The notes under the pieces are model-generated. The model did not search any database. It was not told the origin of the DNA and saw only the letters and a program-made list of their open reading frames with translations. Source: an uncultured Pseudoteredinibacter sp. (GTDB lineage Bacteria; Pseudomonadota; Gammaproteobacteria; Pseudomonadales; Cellvibrionaceae). Taken from it: DNA of 64,000 bases. Where the stretch lies: contig NZ_CANMSS010000001.1 of the NCBI RefSeq assembly GCF_947500695.1, positions 744,001-808,000 on the forward strand. The letters are read 5' to 3'. Shown piece after piece: positions 1 through 8,591 of this stretch (positions are counted from its first letter, which is position 1; each line of letters starts with the position of its first letter). The translations under genes were made by a program, and so were the position numbers.

Positions 1-660
1 GCTGAACGTACCTTATATTGCAACAATTCCCCAAAACAATTGGTCATTCGGTCGGCGAACATGAATGAAACGATTTTTAATCGATCCCCTCAAGACGCCA
101 TGGTTCTTCCTTGGGCATTTATGCACGCAAAGTCTGGGGGGCTTCTCAACTCGGAATTCAATGACGCTATCCGTCATGAATTTGGGCACCTATTGCTCCG
201 GGAGCATTACAAAGAACGTAACGCAAAAGCTTCGGAGTACGGCACAAACCTGCCCGACTGGATAGATGAAATCTCTGCGATCGCCTTTGATACAAAACAG
301 ACTAGAAATCGGCGGACTACACAATTCTTACGCGCTTATAAAGGGGAGCTACCTTCAACGCTACCGTGCATTCTTGCGCATGACAGAGCTGAAACGACTC
401 GTGCAAAACAGAAGACTAACTGCAAGGGTAATCAATCAGTTCACGCCAAACACCTTTATGCGCAGTACACAGCAGTATTCCTCGCTATAGAGAACATTGA
501 AGGAAAGCCGTGTTTACTCGCCAAGATCCTAAAACGCGATACACACAGCTTGCGTTTTGACAAGCAATACAACCTTAGCCTCTCATCAATTAATAGAATA
601 GAGAACGAGATTGAGAGAATGGTTCAAGCCTATTCTGCCAAGAGCGGTAGCCATGAATAG
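1..660 (+). CDS. HExxH gluzincin-like putative metallopeptidase, 5' end outside window
   Basis: The frame is open to the first base of the window, so the gene is probably truncated on the left; the first internal start-like codon is a TTG at 40 and the first ATG is at 61. The protein shows a zinc-site motif HEFGH followed about 30 residues later by LPDWIDEISAIAFD, the pattern of a gluzincin (HExxH plus a downstream glutamate in a W-x-x-E-x-x-A context). No signal peptide can be judged because the N-terminus is missing. Its stop overlaps the start of the HlyD-type adaptor by 8 bp, so the two are translationally coupled with an ABC ATPase behind them. I infer a protease that matures or degrades an exported peptide. 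The substrate and exact family are not recognised. Confidence 0.7.
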   Translation, partial: AERTLYCNNSPKQLVIRSANMNETIFNRSPQDAMVLPWAFMHAKSGGLLNSEFNDAIRHEFGHLLLREHYKERNAKASEYGTNLPDWIDEISAIAFDTKQTRNRRTTQFLRAYKGELPSTLPCILAHDRAETTRAKQKTNCKGNQSVHAKHLYAQYTAVFLAIENIEGKPCLLAKILKRDTHSLRFDKQYNLSLSSINRIENEIERMVQAYSAKSGSHE

Positions 661-1942
661 AAAGCTAGAACTGTTTTTGGAAAGCAGTGAAACAGCATCG
701 GGGTCCAATGACAAGCTTATCGTTCGGAGCATTCCACGTTGGTTGATCTCGGCATCCTGTTTTGTCCTACTGGCGCTGGGTGTATCAGTGTATTTCAATA
801 TGAAGCCTGACCTGGTGGACCGGAAAAACATCACAATCTCCACAGTCTTCACAGACTCTTTTTCCAGCAACAAAGAGTTTGATGCTCGGCTAGCACATAA
901 TGTCCTAGAGGTAGTCACCGTCAGAGCTGGCGGTTACACACAGGAGGTACTGGCCCATGATGGCGATATTGTTGAGGCGGGAAGCATTCTGGCCAAAATT
1001 TCCAACGACGATATACGAGCCAGCAACATCAATTCCGAGCTGGAGCTCTTAGAGGCAACTCGATCGCTGGAAGGCGCGAAGGAAAGCCTGAAGAAGAGAG
1101 AAATACAATTTCAAATAGACCTGACGGAACATCAACACAGTCTCAACGAACTCTCGCTGGATATCGAAAGAAAAGAGAAGCTGTTAAGCCAGGGCTACTT
1201 CTCTACCGTCGAATTCGACAAACTTAAAAGAGAAAAACATCGCCAGATGGCCAATCACGAAATAAAACATAAAACCTACAAAGCGGATCTCCGAAGCCTG
1301 CATCAAGACATCGCATCGTACCGCCGTAAATTGGAAATACTAAAACGGCAATCCAACTTGAAAAACGAGCAACTGCAAAATCTCATCATCCGCCCAAAGC
1401 GTAAGGGGCTGCTTACGGACTTTGATCTGAAGATTGGACAAAAGCTGAATGCCGGAGACCCCATTGGCTCTATCATCAAACACCCTAGCCTCATGCTGGA
1501 AGCCGACATCGATGAGTACTTCCTCAATCAGATGCACATCAATCAATCTGCTTATATACAAGCTCATGGAAAACATATTGCTTTGCATACCGCGCACATT
1601 TCTACCCTGATCAAAGATGGCAAGTTTTCCGTTCGTTGGGCGTTTAACACTCCAGAAGACGCCACCAGCCTGCCTCCAGGGAAAGCCTTCCGTATCCACC
1701 AAAGTCTAGGTACGGAGAAAAATGTACTTCAGCTAAAAACTGGAGATTTTCTTAAAACCAAAGGTGGCAACTTTGTTTTTGTTGTTGATCAGCATGGTAT
1801 AGCGACCAAGAAGCCTGTCCAGATAGGCCGTACAGGAAATGGTAGCGTAGAAATAATCGCTGGACTGCATGAGGGCGATCAAGTGATCACCTCAGACTAT
1901 TCCTTATTGAACTCATACGAGAGGTTTTCTATCCGTGACTGA
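653..1942 (+). CDS. HlyD/MacA-type periplasmic adaptor of an ABC exporter
   Basis: About 429 residues from the ATG at 653, which overlaps the stop of the upstream gene (ATGAATAG). A single membrane segment lies near residues 30-48. A lipoyl-like half motif follows (GGYTQEVLAHDGDIVEAGS), then a long charged coiled coil at roughly residues 125-250 and a C-terminal barrel region ending in a typical adaptor segment (PVQIGRTGNGSVEIIAGLHE). This is the architecture of membrane fusion proteins that bridge an inner-membrane ABC transporter to an outer-membrane channel. The ATPase gene follows with an 8-bp overlap. No permease lies downstream, so it is presumably encoded upstream, outside the window. 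The cargo is unknown. Confidence 0.9.
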   Translation: MNRKLELFLESSETASGSNDKLIVRSIPRWLISASCFVLLALGVSVYFNMKPDLVDRKNITISTVFTDSFSSNKEFDARLAHNVLEVVTVRAGGYTQEVLAHDGDIVEAGSILAKISNDDIRASNINSELELLEATRSLEGAKESLKKREIQFQIDLTEHQHSLNELSLDIERKEKLLSQGYFSTVEFDKLKREKHRQMANHEIKHKTYKADLRSLHQDIASYRRKLEILKRQSNLKNEQLQNLIIRPKRKGLLTDFDLKIGQKLNAGDPIGSIIKHPSLMLEADIDEYFLNQMHINQSAYIQAHGKHIALHTAHISTLIKDGKFSVRWAFNTPEDATSLPPGKAFRIHQSLGTEKNVLQLKTGDFLKTKGGNFVFVVDQHGIATKKPVQIGRTGNGSVEIIAGLHEGDQVITSDYSLLNSYERFSIRD

Positions 1943-2630
1943 ACAGGTTTTGGAGCTAACAGGCATAAGCAAATCGTACTCTACTCAAAAGATATGGGTT
2001 CCCGCCGTAAGTGAGGTAAACCTCACCATTCAAAAGGCCACATTCAATGCCATTATGGGGCCTTCCGGTTGTGGGAAATCAACACTATTGAGAATGATGG
2101 GATTACTTGAGCCGCCCAACTCAGGGAAACTAGCCATTATGGGAAATCAAACCCACACACTGAATCAATCTGAGCTGGCCGACCTAAGAAGAAAGCATAT
2201 TGGCTTTATTTTCCAACACAACAATTTAATCGATCGCTTAGATATCATTTCTAATGTAGCCTTGCCACTTATCATTAATGGGGTAGCCAAACAGCTGGCC
2301 AGAAAAGTGGCCATGGATGCGCTGGATGTTGTTAATCTGGTCCACCGGGCTTCCCACTTCCCCATAGAGCTGTCAGGTGGGCAACAACAAAGAACCGCGA
2401 TTGCCCGGTCGATAGTAAAACGCCCAGAGTTAATATTTGCTGACGAGCCTACAGGGAATCTCGACACCAACAACAGTACCCAAGTCCTAGAGCTCCTTTC
2501 CCAACTCAAGGCGCTAGGGTCAACTATTGTTATGGTTACCCACTCTCTCGAAGATGCGCACTATGCTGACCACCTAATACACATGCGGGACGGCACGATT
2601 GAAAGCGACGAACAAATTCGCTGTGACTAG
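1935..2630 (+). CDS. ABC transporter ATP-binding protein (MacB/LolD-like)
   Basis: A 231-residue stand-alone nucleotide-binding subunit with Walker A GPSGCGKST (residues 42-50), Q-loop region FIFQHNNL, signature LSGGQQQR, Walker B LIFADEPTGNLD and switch histidine VTHSLEDA. It belongs to the MacB/LolD/FtsE-like group that powers export or extraction rather than import. It starts at GTG 1935, overlapping the adaptor gene by 8 bp, so peptidase, adaptor and ATPase form one operon. The order adaptor then ATPase resembles peptide or antibiotic exporters such as the darobactin-type dar operons (family knowledge), but nothing visible here identifies the cargo. Confidence 0.93.
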   Translation: MTEQVLELTGISKSYSTQKIWVPAVSEVNLTIQKATFNAIMGPSGCGKSTLLRMMGLLEPPNSGKLAIMGNQTHTLNQSELADLRRKHIGFIFQHNNLIDRLDIISNVALPLIINGVAKQLARKVAMDALDVVNLVHRASHFPIELSGGQQQRTAIARSIVKRPELIFADEPTGNLDTNNSTQVLELLSQLKALGSTIVMVTHSLEDAHYADHLIHMRDGTIESDEQIRCD

Positions 2631-2895
2631 CCAGCAATCAAGTATAATGAGCCAAAACTACCATCATACTCAATGCCCCATCCCCAATACTGCAGCGAAT
2701 CAATTTAATTTTCTAAAAGGTCTGGAAACGTTTTTGGTGACTTCTATACCCCCTCATTTATTCTAAATCCTAGATTTGATCTCCAGACCAATCGATATGC
2801 AACAAGCTAAAATCCGATTGGCCTTCAAAGCAATGACGGCCATTCAGCTATAGCACTCGGCAACATTCTACTCAGCGAGGAATGTACTCCAACGC

Positions 2896-3771
2896 GTGAC
2901 ACACATGAGAAATCTTAACTACGGACTCAAGCAACTGTGTAAGCACAATCGAGATGGCAGCTACGCCACCCAATCTGACCGTCACAAAATACTGCAAAAG
3001 GTCGCGAACGATCTGCACCATTTAGGTTATCGTGGCATGTCTCCGACCTCGCTAAAACAAAAGCATGTTCAAGCACTGGTTAGCTACTACAAAGAACAGG
3101 AACTTTCCGTAGGCACCATTAAAAATCGATTATCAACCCTACGCTGGTGGTCAGAGAAGATTAATAAGCCCCAAGTGGTCGCCAAGGAGAACACCTTTTA
3201 CAAGCTCGGCAAGCGAGAACTCATTACAAAAACCTCGAAAGCTAGACTGTTGGATCAAGATAAACTCTCACTAATCACCGACAAATACACAAGGATGAGC
3301 CTTGAGTTACAGGCAGCCTTTGGACTACGTAGAGAAGAGAGCATTAAATTCGAACCAACCTACGCCGACAGAGGAGACCACATTCAACTAAAGAGCAGCT
3401 GGTGCAAAGGTGGACGAGCCAGAATAATACCGATCCGCAATTACCATCAAAGGGAAATCTTGAATCAGGCGCACGAATTAGCCGGAAAAGGCTCCTTGAT
3501 TCCTGCCAGCTGGAAATACGTGCAACAACTACGATGTTACGAAAGACAAACCGAAAAAGCTGGCCTTTCTAAAATGCATGGATTGAGACATGCCTATGCA
3601 CAAGCACGGTATGAAGAGCTAACTGGCTGGCTGGCCCCGGCTTGCGGAGGCCCCACCAACCAACAGCTTACAGCAGAACAGAGAAAAACCGACCTCAAAG
3701 CTCGTCTAGAAATATCACTAGAACTTGGGCATGGACGAGAGCAAATTACTGCTGCTTACTTAGGCAGGTGA
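2896..3771 (+). CDS. Tyrosine recombinase, Integrase_1 / phage_int_SAM_2 type
   Basis: A 291-residue protein starting at GTG 2896 (an ATG at 2905 is an alternative). The N-terminal half is a SAM-like core-binding domain. The C-terminal half carries the recombinase residues: Arg145/146 in GLRREES, Lys171 in KGGRARIIPI, His228-x-x-Arg231-His232 in MHGLRHAY, His279 in LELGHGREQIT and the nucleophile Tyr288 four residues from the end. All catalytic positions look intact. The residues between the HxxRH box and the final histidine contain an extra loop (GWLAPACGGPTNQQ) typical of the Integrase_1 group seen on integrative elements and islands. It stands alone with no excisionase beside it and is separated from the export operon by about 265 bp. 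Confidence 0.88.
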   Translation: MTHMRNLNYGLKQLCKHNRDGSYATQSDRHKILQKVANDLHHLGYRGMSPTSLKQKHVQALVSYYKEQELSVGTIKNRLSTLRWWSEKINKPQVVAKENTFYKLGKRELITKTSKARLLDQDKLSLITDKYTRMSLELQAAFGLRREESIKFEPTYADRGDHIQLKSSWCKGGRARIIPIRNYHQREILNQAHELAGKGSLIPASWKYVQQLRCYERQTEKAGLSKMHGLRHAYAQARYEELTGWLAPACGGPTNQQLTAEQRKTDLKARLEISLELGHGREQITAAYLGR

Positions 3772-3867
3772 TCGAACTCATCAAAACCTATTCAAATAGA
3801 TGCCTATTATTCACTCAAAAACTACCCACACCAGACACTATTCACTGCCATGCTGCCGTTGACGACA

Positions 3868-5979
3868 CTATCGAGCTGCATGTTTAAAAAGTTTCTGTCT
3901 GAAAAAAGAGTAGATGGTAGACTCACTAACCGCCCAAGCATTGTAGATTTTGTTATCGTGACCGCCAGTCTTGGATTCCCAGTAATAGACGTCAGCACCC
4001 ACCTCTTCCAATACCTGGACCATCAAACGCGAATGGCCTACGTCTACAACATCGTCATCTTCGGCCGCCACCAGGAGTACCGAAGGGTATTCAACACCCT
4101 TATAAACATTATGTACAGGTGAATAGCTTTTCAGATAGTCCAAATGCGAAGGGTCCTGCGGGTCGCCGTACTCACTTATCCACGCGCCACCACCCATTTC
4201 AACAAATCGTTCCATGTCTAACAAGCCAGATTGAATAACCATCGCACCAAAAAGTTCAGGCTTCCTAGTCATTACGGCCCCGACTAACAATCCTCCATTG
4301 CTTTCTCCTCTGGCTCCCAGCATCTCTGGCTTTGTTAGCTTTTGGGAAATAAGATCTCGTGCTATGGCCTCAAAGTCGTCAAAGCTTCGCTTTTTATGCA
4401 ATTTCGTCGCCGACAGATGCCAGCGATTCCCACGCTCGCCACCGCCACGGACACCTGCCAAAACAAAAATTCCCCCTTCGTCTAACCAGTGCTTAATAAG
4501 CTCCTCACTGTATACAGGTTCTGCTATGAGCTTAAAGCCTCCATACGCCTGCATAATAGCTGGACTAGGTTTCTTAAGGTCTAAGTCAGCACGATGAACC
4601 AAGTAGTATGGAATTTTCTCTCCATCGTCCGATATTGATTGATTATAGCTGATAGAGTACTCAGATGAGTTAGGTAACGTATGCTTACCTTGTATTGTGG
4701 AAATTCTGTAGCCAGAAGCATCAAGGCTTACCCAATTTTTAGGGGTTAGAAAGCCCTCTTCCTCTACGATCGCATGCCCTGTGTGCCATGCAAGGCTTTT
4801 TATACTCAGCCTGTTGTTTGAACTTCTTACTTGGCTTGTATTATAAGAGCTGTCATCCTCAGTTCTACTCAAGCGTATGATTTCATACACACCGCTGCTA
4901 TACAGCGTAAGTAAAGCTCCAGATTGGCTGACGTTAACATTCAATATTGAAGCATCATTGGGAGAGCAATAAAGATATCTATACTGCCCTTGACCTCCAG
5001 AGGCTATTAACTCTTTGCTAACTGCGGCCAGACATGACGAATTATCTGCCGCGCCATTACCGCCATCCACAATGAAGAAAAAGTTTTTATCATCTCCAGA
5101 ATAAAACCGGAAGTTGCTAAGTATTTTTAGGCTAGTCAACACTCCATTAATGTATGAATAGTATTTACGCTCAAAAAAACCCAAGTATTCTGAGATAAAT
5201 ATGTAGTTAGAATTTTTCCCTTTGATTGAAAGGCCTGTCATGCGTATGGCCGAACTCTTATGTAGTACTTCGGCTTCTTCAAATTCCTGTCCCCGCAACC
5301 AACGCTTTACACTACTGCCTCCGGTAGAAGAATCTAACACTGATACAATTAACGAATCCTTGTTTTCCCAGTCTATAAAATAATCTTCATCAACTAGGTA
5401 AAACCCATTTCGTACACGCTTCCTTTCGAATCCACTATATTCAACCCAGAGTACAGTATTATCATTGGGGCTCGATATCGGTAACATGCATCGAGTCAAA
5501 TATTCGCTTGAACAGGATATTTCATTACCAGCCATGTTGAAGTGAGCGTACTGAGGGTCATGCGGCAGATAAAACTCCCACTTCCAGTGGGGACTGCCCT
5601 TCTCATAAGAACGAGAGTCACTGTAAATTAGCCCCTGCTCAGCCAAATCACTGCCAAGAGTCACATAGTACCGTTGCCCCCATGCAACCGCCTCGCCGAA
5701 CGATTGATCTGATGCCCTTACAGAATCAATCGTTTTAAATACAGCGTCGTAATATGAGTCGGATTGGAACGCTTTCTGAACTCGTTCAGTTCTTAGATCC
5801 ACCCAATCTTCCCAGCTATCTGGGCTTCCAGAAAAATCTTTAAGCACATCTCCCGGACTTGCATTACTCCCCGATTGTAAAACCTTAAGGGCGACACTAA
5901 GAATCAATACAAAGGTCCCAGCTACCGCCACAGCCAGTGTCAACTTACCAATAATCGAGAAACCATTCCATATAGCCAT
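3868..5979 (-). CDS. Membrane-anchored prolyl oligopeptidase-family (S9) peptidase
   Basis: 703 residues. An N-terminal hydrophobic segment (about residues 11-28) without a clear cleavage site suggests a signal anchor, so the catalytic part would face the periplasm. A predicted beta-propeller region is followed by the alpha/beta-hydrolase domain with Ser560 in RGESNGG, Asp near 642 in AAEDDDVVDVGHS and His674 in KTGGHDNKI: a complete triad in family order. Length matches S9A peptidases. ATG at 5979 has AGGA 8 bp upstream. The gene lies inside the probable island, opposite in strand to both integrases. Family relatives include peptidases and lasso-peptide isopeptidases. No lasso cluster is visible here, so the substrate is open. 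Confidence 0.9.
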   Translation of the reverse strand: MAIWNGFSIIGKLTLAVAVAGTFVLILSVALKVLQSGSNASPGDVLKDFSGSPDSWEDWVDLRTERVQKAFQSDSYYDAVFKTIDSVRASDQSFGEAVAWGQRYYVTLGSDLAEQGLIYSDSRSYEKGSPHWKWEFYLPHDPQYAHFNMAGNEISCSSEYLTRCMLPISSPNDNTVLWVEYSGFERKRVRNGFYLVDEDYFIDWENKDSLIVSVLDSSTGGSSVKRWLRGQEFEEAEVLHKSSAIRMTGLSIKGKNSNYIFISEYLGFFERKYYSYINGVLTSLKILSNFRFYSGDDKNFFFIVDGGNGAADNSSCLAAVSKELIASGGQGQYRYLYCSPNDASILNVNVSQSGALLTLYSSGVYEIIRLSRTEDDSSYNTSQVRSSNNRLSIKSLAWHTGHAIVEEEGFLTPKNWVSLDASGYRISTIQGKHTLPNSSEYSISYNQSISDDGEKIPYYLVHRADLDLKKPSPAIMQAYGGFKLIAEPVYSEELIKHWLDEGGIFVLAGVRGGGERGNRWHLSATKLHKKRSFDDFEAIARDLISQKLTKPEMLGARGESNGGLLVGAVMTRKPELFGAMVIQSGLLDMERFVEMGGGAWISEYGDPQDPSHLDYLKSYSPVHNVYKGVEYPSVLLVAAEDDDVVDVGHSRLMVQVLEEVGADVYYWESKTGGHDNKIYNAWAVSESTIYSFFRQKLFKHAAR

Positions 5980-6666
5980 GTGAAATCCTATGCACTACTG
6001 AAATCAATGATCAACTCATTACTTACCTCCCCAAAAATAATCTTTTCTGTTTGATTTTAGCTGTATTCGTGAAAATGTTTTAACGACAGCGAAAGTAAGG
6101 TGGAGGCAGGCTTTCCTCGCCCCCTCCTTGAGCAGTTACCTATCACTAGATATTTATGGCTTAAGGAACAACAAAACACCTCCCAATGCCAAATAAAGTA
6201 GAACCTCAAATATATTTCTAGCAGCTTAAATTGAATGCTATAACAATCGTCAAAGGCCATTGCTTACCAAGCTTCTAGTTCGCACATTGGAAACAATTAC
6301 CATATGCAAAGCCACAACTCGTCATAGCTGGGTTATTAGCAGGCACTCTGTTTCGAAAAGACTCCAGACCAGTGCGCAGGTCCTTTTCAATTGAACGCAA
6401 ATGGCAGCCAAACGACTTTGAGCTTTCAGGAACTAAAATGGCAATTGTTAGCCCACTTATTATCTCGATCAACAATTTACTGGATCCCCGATTACTTAGA
6501 AATTCGATTTTACTCAACCTTAATCTTCAGGCAGCAACTAGAAACTTAGAATTAATCGAGCAAAAAAAGCGAACCAATCCAGAATAAATTATTCGACAAG
6601 TATGCAAAGCCGTTCAAATATAATTATCGCATATGATAAACACCAGTTTTAGGTGAGGCCAAAAGC
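5980..6666. other. 687-bp intergenic stretch with weak short ORFs
   Basis: This stretch lies between the prolyl-oligopeptidase gene (minus) and the excisionase gene (plus). Two consecutive short minus-strand ORFs can be read: 6517-6275 (80 codons, TTG start, Cys-containing tail CGFAYGNCFQCAN) and 6260-6057 (67 codons, ATG start), 14 bp apart and collinear with the peptidase gene. A 71-codon plus-strand ORF (6372-6587) overlaps the first. None has a recognisable family or a convincing ribosome site, so none is called as a gene. The region must also contain the promoters of both flanking genes. Confidence 0.4.
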
Positions 6667-6975
6667 ATGAACACTGACAAAACTTCAACCTGGTTAAAGG
6701 AGCCAGCTTTTTGCACACTCTTTGATTACACATCTAATGAAATACGCTCAAAAATCCAAAGGAAAGTTTGGGTCCAGGGCGTGCACTGGGCCAAGATTGA
6801 TGGGCGCAGACGATTTAACCCGGAGGCGATACAAGCATGGACTACCCAACAGGCATCCGCCCAAGCAAGTGCGGTCGAAAGCTCGAAATTAGATACCAAG
6901 TCGCGGGTGTTAGACGCTCACAAATCGTCGATAAAAAGCCCAATAAAACCAACATCAGGTATGCGGCTAGTCTGA
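6667..6975 (+). CDS. Putative excisionase (DUF1233-like)
   Basis: 102 residues. The first half reads as a small winged-helix recombination directionality factor: residues 8-57 hold a tryptophan-rich pattern including WLKEPAFCTLFDYT, KIQRKVWVQGVHWAKI and GRRRFNPEAIQAW, close to phage excisionases of the DUF1233 type (family knowledge). The C-terminal tail is low complexity and lies in the stretch that overlaps the integrase gene in another frame by 139 bp. It is the immediate upstream partner of the integrase, as expected for an excision module, so the island may still be able to leave the chromosome. Confidence 0.75.
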   Translation: MNTDKTSTWLKEPAFCTLFDYTSNEIRSKIQRKVWVQGVHWAKIDGRRRFNPEAIQAWTTQQASAQASAVESSKLDTKSRVLDAHKSSIKSPIKPTSGMRLV

Positions 6976-7928
6976 GAAATCAATTAATTGAGGGTCAGTT
7001 TGAACAAACCAAGGGAGGCGGATCACCAAACTTCGGCACCATTGCCCAAGAGTATTTGAACACAGCCAAACTCACCCTGAGCAGCCGAAACAGTTACAGA
7101 GATCTACTTAATAAATATTGGGAGTCGCTATATCCCTACCCCATAGACTTAATCGAATACAATTTGATTTGGCAAATGGACAACAACACAGAGTGGCCAA
7201 GTCCTAAAACTAGAAATAATGCTGTCACCGCATTAAGGCAAGTTTTTAAACTAGGCAAGAAGCGCGGCCTTTGCCCAACCAACCCGGCAGCCGAGCTGGA
7301 TTACGAGAAACACCAGAAGGCAGAAATTAAGCCCTACACTACGTTAGAAAAGGAACAGATTCTCAGCTCTCTAGAAGGTCAAGCTTTAGCTTATTTCACA
7401 CTGGCATTTGAGACTGGAGCTCGCACTGGCGAACTATTAGCATTAACTTGGGATGATATTTCCGGAAACAAAATGACCGTAAATAAATCTACTGTTAGAC
7501 GGGTGGCCAAGGACAGTACCAAAACAGCCAAAGGTCGAACTGTACTGCTAACTAAACGGGCTCAAGAAGCGATCAAGCAACTACCGACTATATTTAGTGG
7601 CGGGCATTTATTTGTAGTTGAGCAATTTGCTGGCGGACTAAATACTCAAACTGTAGGGCAACCACACAAATGCGCCCGCTGGCTTAATAAACAATTTAAG
7701 GTGGCAGCTAAACAACATGGTATTAACTACCGTAGGGCCTATAACTGTCGACACACCTACGCAAGCCTAGGCTTAACCGCTGGAGCGAAGCCTGGCTTTT
7801 TAGCCGACCAGTTGGGGCATAGCTTGGAAATGTTTTTCAATCGATATGCCAAATATATGGCCACTGAAGATGACTTAGCAGAGCTGGAAAAGTTAGAGAA
7901 TTTCACCAGTTCTCGCGGAGCAAAATAA
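6837..7928 (+). CDS. Site-specific tyrosine integrase with DUF3596 arm-binding domain
   Basis: 363 residues. The N-terminus (residues 4-45, YPTGIRPSKCGRKLEIRYQ onward) matches the DUF3596 arm-DNA-binding type, then a core-binding domain and a catalytic domain with Arg196 in ETGARTGEL, Lys229/232 region, Arg305-His306 in YNCRHTYAS, His328 in QLGHS and Tyr337 in FNRYAKY. The usual first His of the HxxR box is Asn303, as in this subfamily. The start at 6837 gives a complete arm domain and overlaps the excisionase by 139 bp. The gene points toward tRNA-His and stops 72 bp before its 3' end, so this integrase most likely recognises the tRNA-His gene as attachment site. Confidence 0.92.
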   Translation: MDYPTGIRPSKCGRKLEIRYQVAGVRRSQIVDKKPNKTNIRYAASLRNQLIEGQFEQTKGGGSPNFGTIAQEYLNTAKLTLSSRNSYRDLLNKYWESLYPYPIDLIEYNLIWQMDNNTEWPSPKTRNNAVTALRQVFKLGKKRGLCPTNPAAELDYEKHQKAEIKPYTTLEKEQILSSLEGQALAYFTLAFETGARTGELLALTWDDISGNKMTVNKSTVRRVAKDSTKTAKGRTVLLTKRAQEAIKQLPTIFSGGHLFVVEQFAGGLNTQTVGQPHKCARWLNKQFKVAAKQHGINYRRAYNCRHTYASLGLTAGAKPGFLADQLGHSLEMFFNRYAKYMATEDDLAELEKLENFTSSRGAK

Positions 7929-8000
7929 GGCAAGTGGGGGCAAAAATGGCGGCAAAACTCGACTGGAAAGGAAAAAGTTCAATAAAATCAGCAGGTTAAA

Positions 8001-8030
8001 TGGGGTGGCTGACGGGGATCGAACCCGCGA
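8001..8030. other. Candidate island attachment site (3' end of tRNA-His)
   Basis: The integrase-proximal T arm and 3' end of tRNA-His are the usual crossover region for DUF3596-type integrases (family knowledge). The tRNA is intact, as expected if the island restored its 3' end. I searched bases 1-7990 by eye for a second copy of this end and found none, so the other junction must lie left of the window, or the att core is shorter than I can recognise. Confidence 0.45.
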
Positions 8031-8076
8031 CCACCGGAATCACAATCCGGGGCTCTACCAACTGAGCTACAGCCAC
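8001..8076 (-). tRNA. tRNA-His (GTG)
   Basis: Read on the minus strand it gives a full cloverleaf with acceptor GTGGCTG paired to CAGCCAC, D arm with TAGCTCAGTTGGTAGAG, anticodon loop TTGTGAT (anticodon GTG), T arm GGGTTCGATCCC and encoded CCA. The base just upstream of the 5' end is G, giving the G-1:C73 pair expected of tRNA-His. It is the last gene of the Pro-Arg-His cluster, and its 3' end faces the integrase gene. Confidence 0.98.
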
Positions 8077-8130
8077 CACTGCAAAGGATGAATATCCTTG
8101 AGGGTGTCGCTGGATGGGCTTATAGGAAAA

Positions 8131-8207
8131 TGGCGCGCCCGGCAGGACTCGAACCTGCGGCCATCCGCTTAGAAGGCGGATGCTCTATCCAGCTGAGCTA
8201 CGGGCGC
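8131..8207 (-). tRNA. tRNA-Arg (TCT)
   Basis: Minus-strand cloverleaf of 77 nt: acceptor GCGCCCG paired with CGGGCGC, D arm TAGCTCAGCTGGATAGAGC, anticodon stem CCGCC/GGCGG-type with loop CTTCTAA (anticodon TCT, reading AGA), T arm GCAGGTTCGAGTCCTGC and encoded CCA. It lies 54 bp upstream of tRNA-His in the same transcription direction. Confidence 0.98.
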
Positions 8208-8237
8208 CTATAAGGTCAAACGTCGCTCTTAAAAAGA

Positions 8238-8314
<77 letters not shown>

Positions 8315-8353
8315 ACTGCAAACTCGGTAACGACCGCGTTTGAAGAGGTGCGA

Positions 8354-8382
8354 ATAATACAGAGGCCCCCTATGGTCGTCAA
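8354..8382 (-). promoter_or_regulatory. Sigma70-type promoter of the tRNA-Pro-Arg-His operon
   Basis: On the minus strand TTGACG (8382-8377) and TATTAT (8359-8354) are separated by exactly 17 bp, about 40 bp before the mature 5' end of tRNA-Pro. It is the best promoter match seen by eye in the window. No other gene lies in a position to use it. Confidence 0.8.
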
Positions 8383-8591
8383 CGTCTTTTTTTAAAAAAG
8401 TTAAATTTCTTTTAATTCAGCAACTTATGCCGTTATTTTGGCCGCTTTGGCGTTTTATCAGTCATGCTTATTTTCACCCCGCTAGCCACTAGGCTAAATC
8501 TAATTTAGCGGCTCTTAATTCAGCCCAAATGTTGGCCTACTGGCCCAGCTATGGGAGAATACGCCGTTTTTAATTGCCCGAGGTTCAACCT

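Noticed and set aside
2647..2766. 39-codon ORF after the ABC ATPase (begins MSQNYHHTQCPIPNTA) as an exported-peptide precursor
   Set aside because: No ribosome-binding site, no leader-like motif and no conserved core pattern visible; chance ORF is as likely.
3868..5979. Lasso-peptide isopeptidase
   Set aside because: The fold would allow it, but no lasso precursor, cyclase or B-protein genes are visible nearby, so only the general S9 call is made.
6372..6587. 71-codon plus-strand ORF upstream of the excisionase
   Set aside because: GTG start without a ribosome site, no domain, and overlaps another short ORF on the opposite strand.
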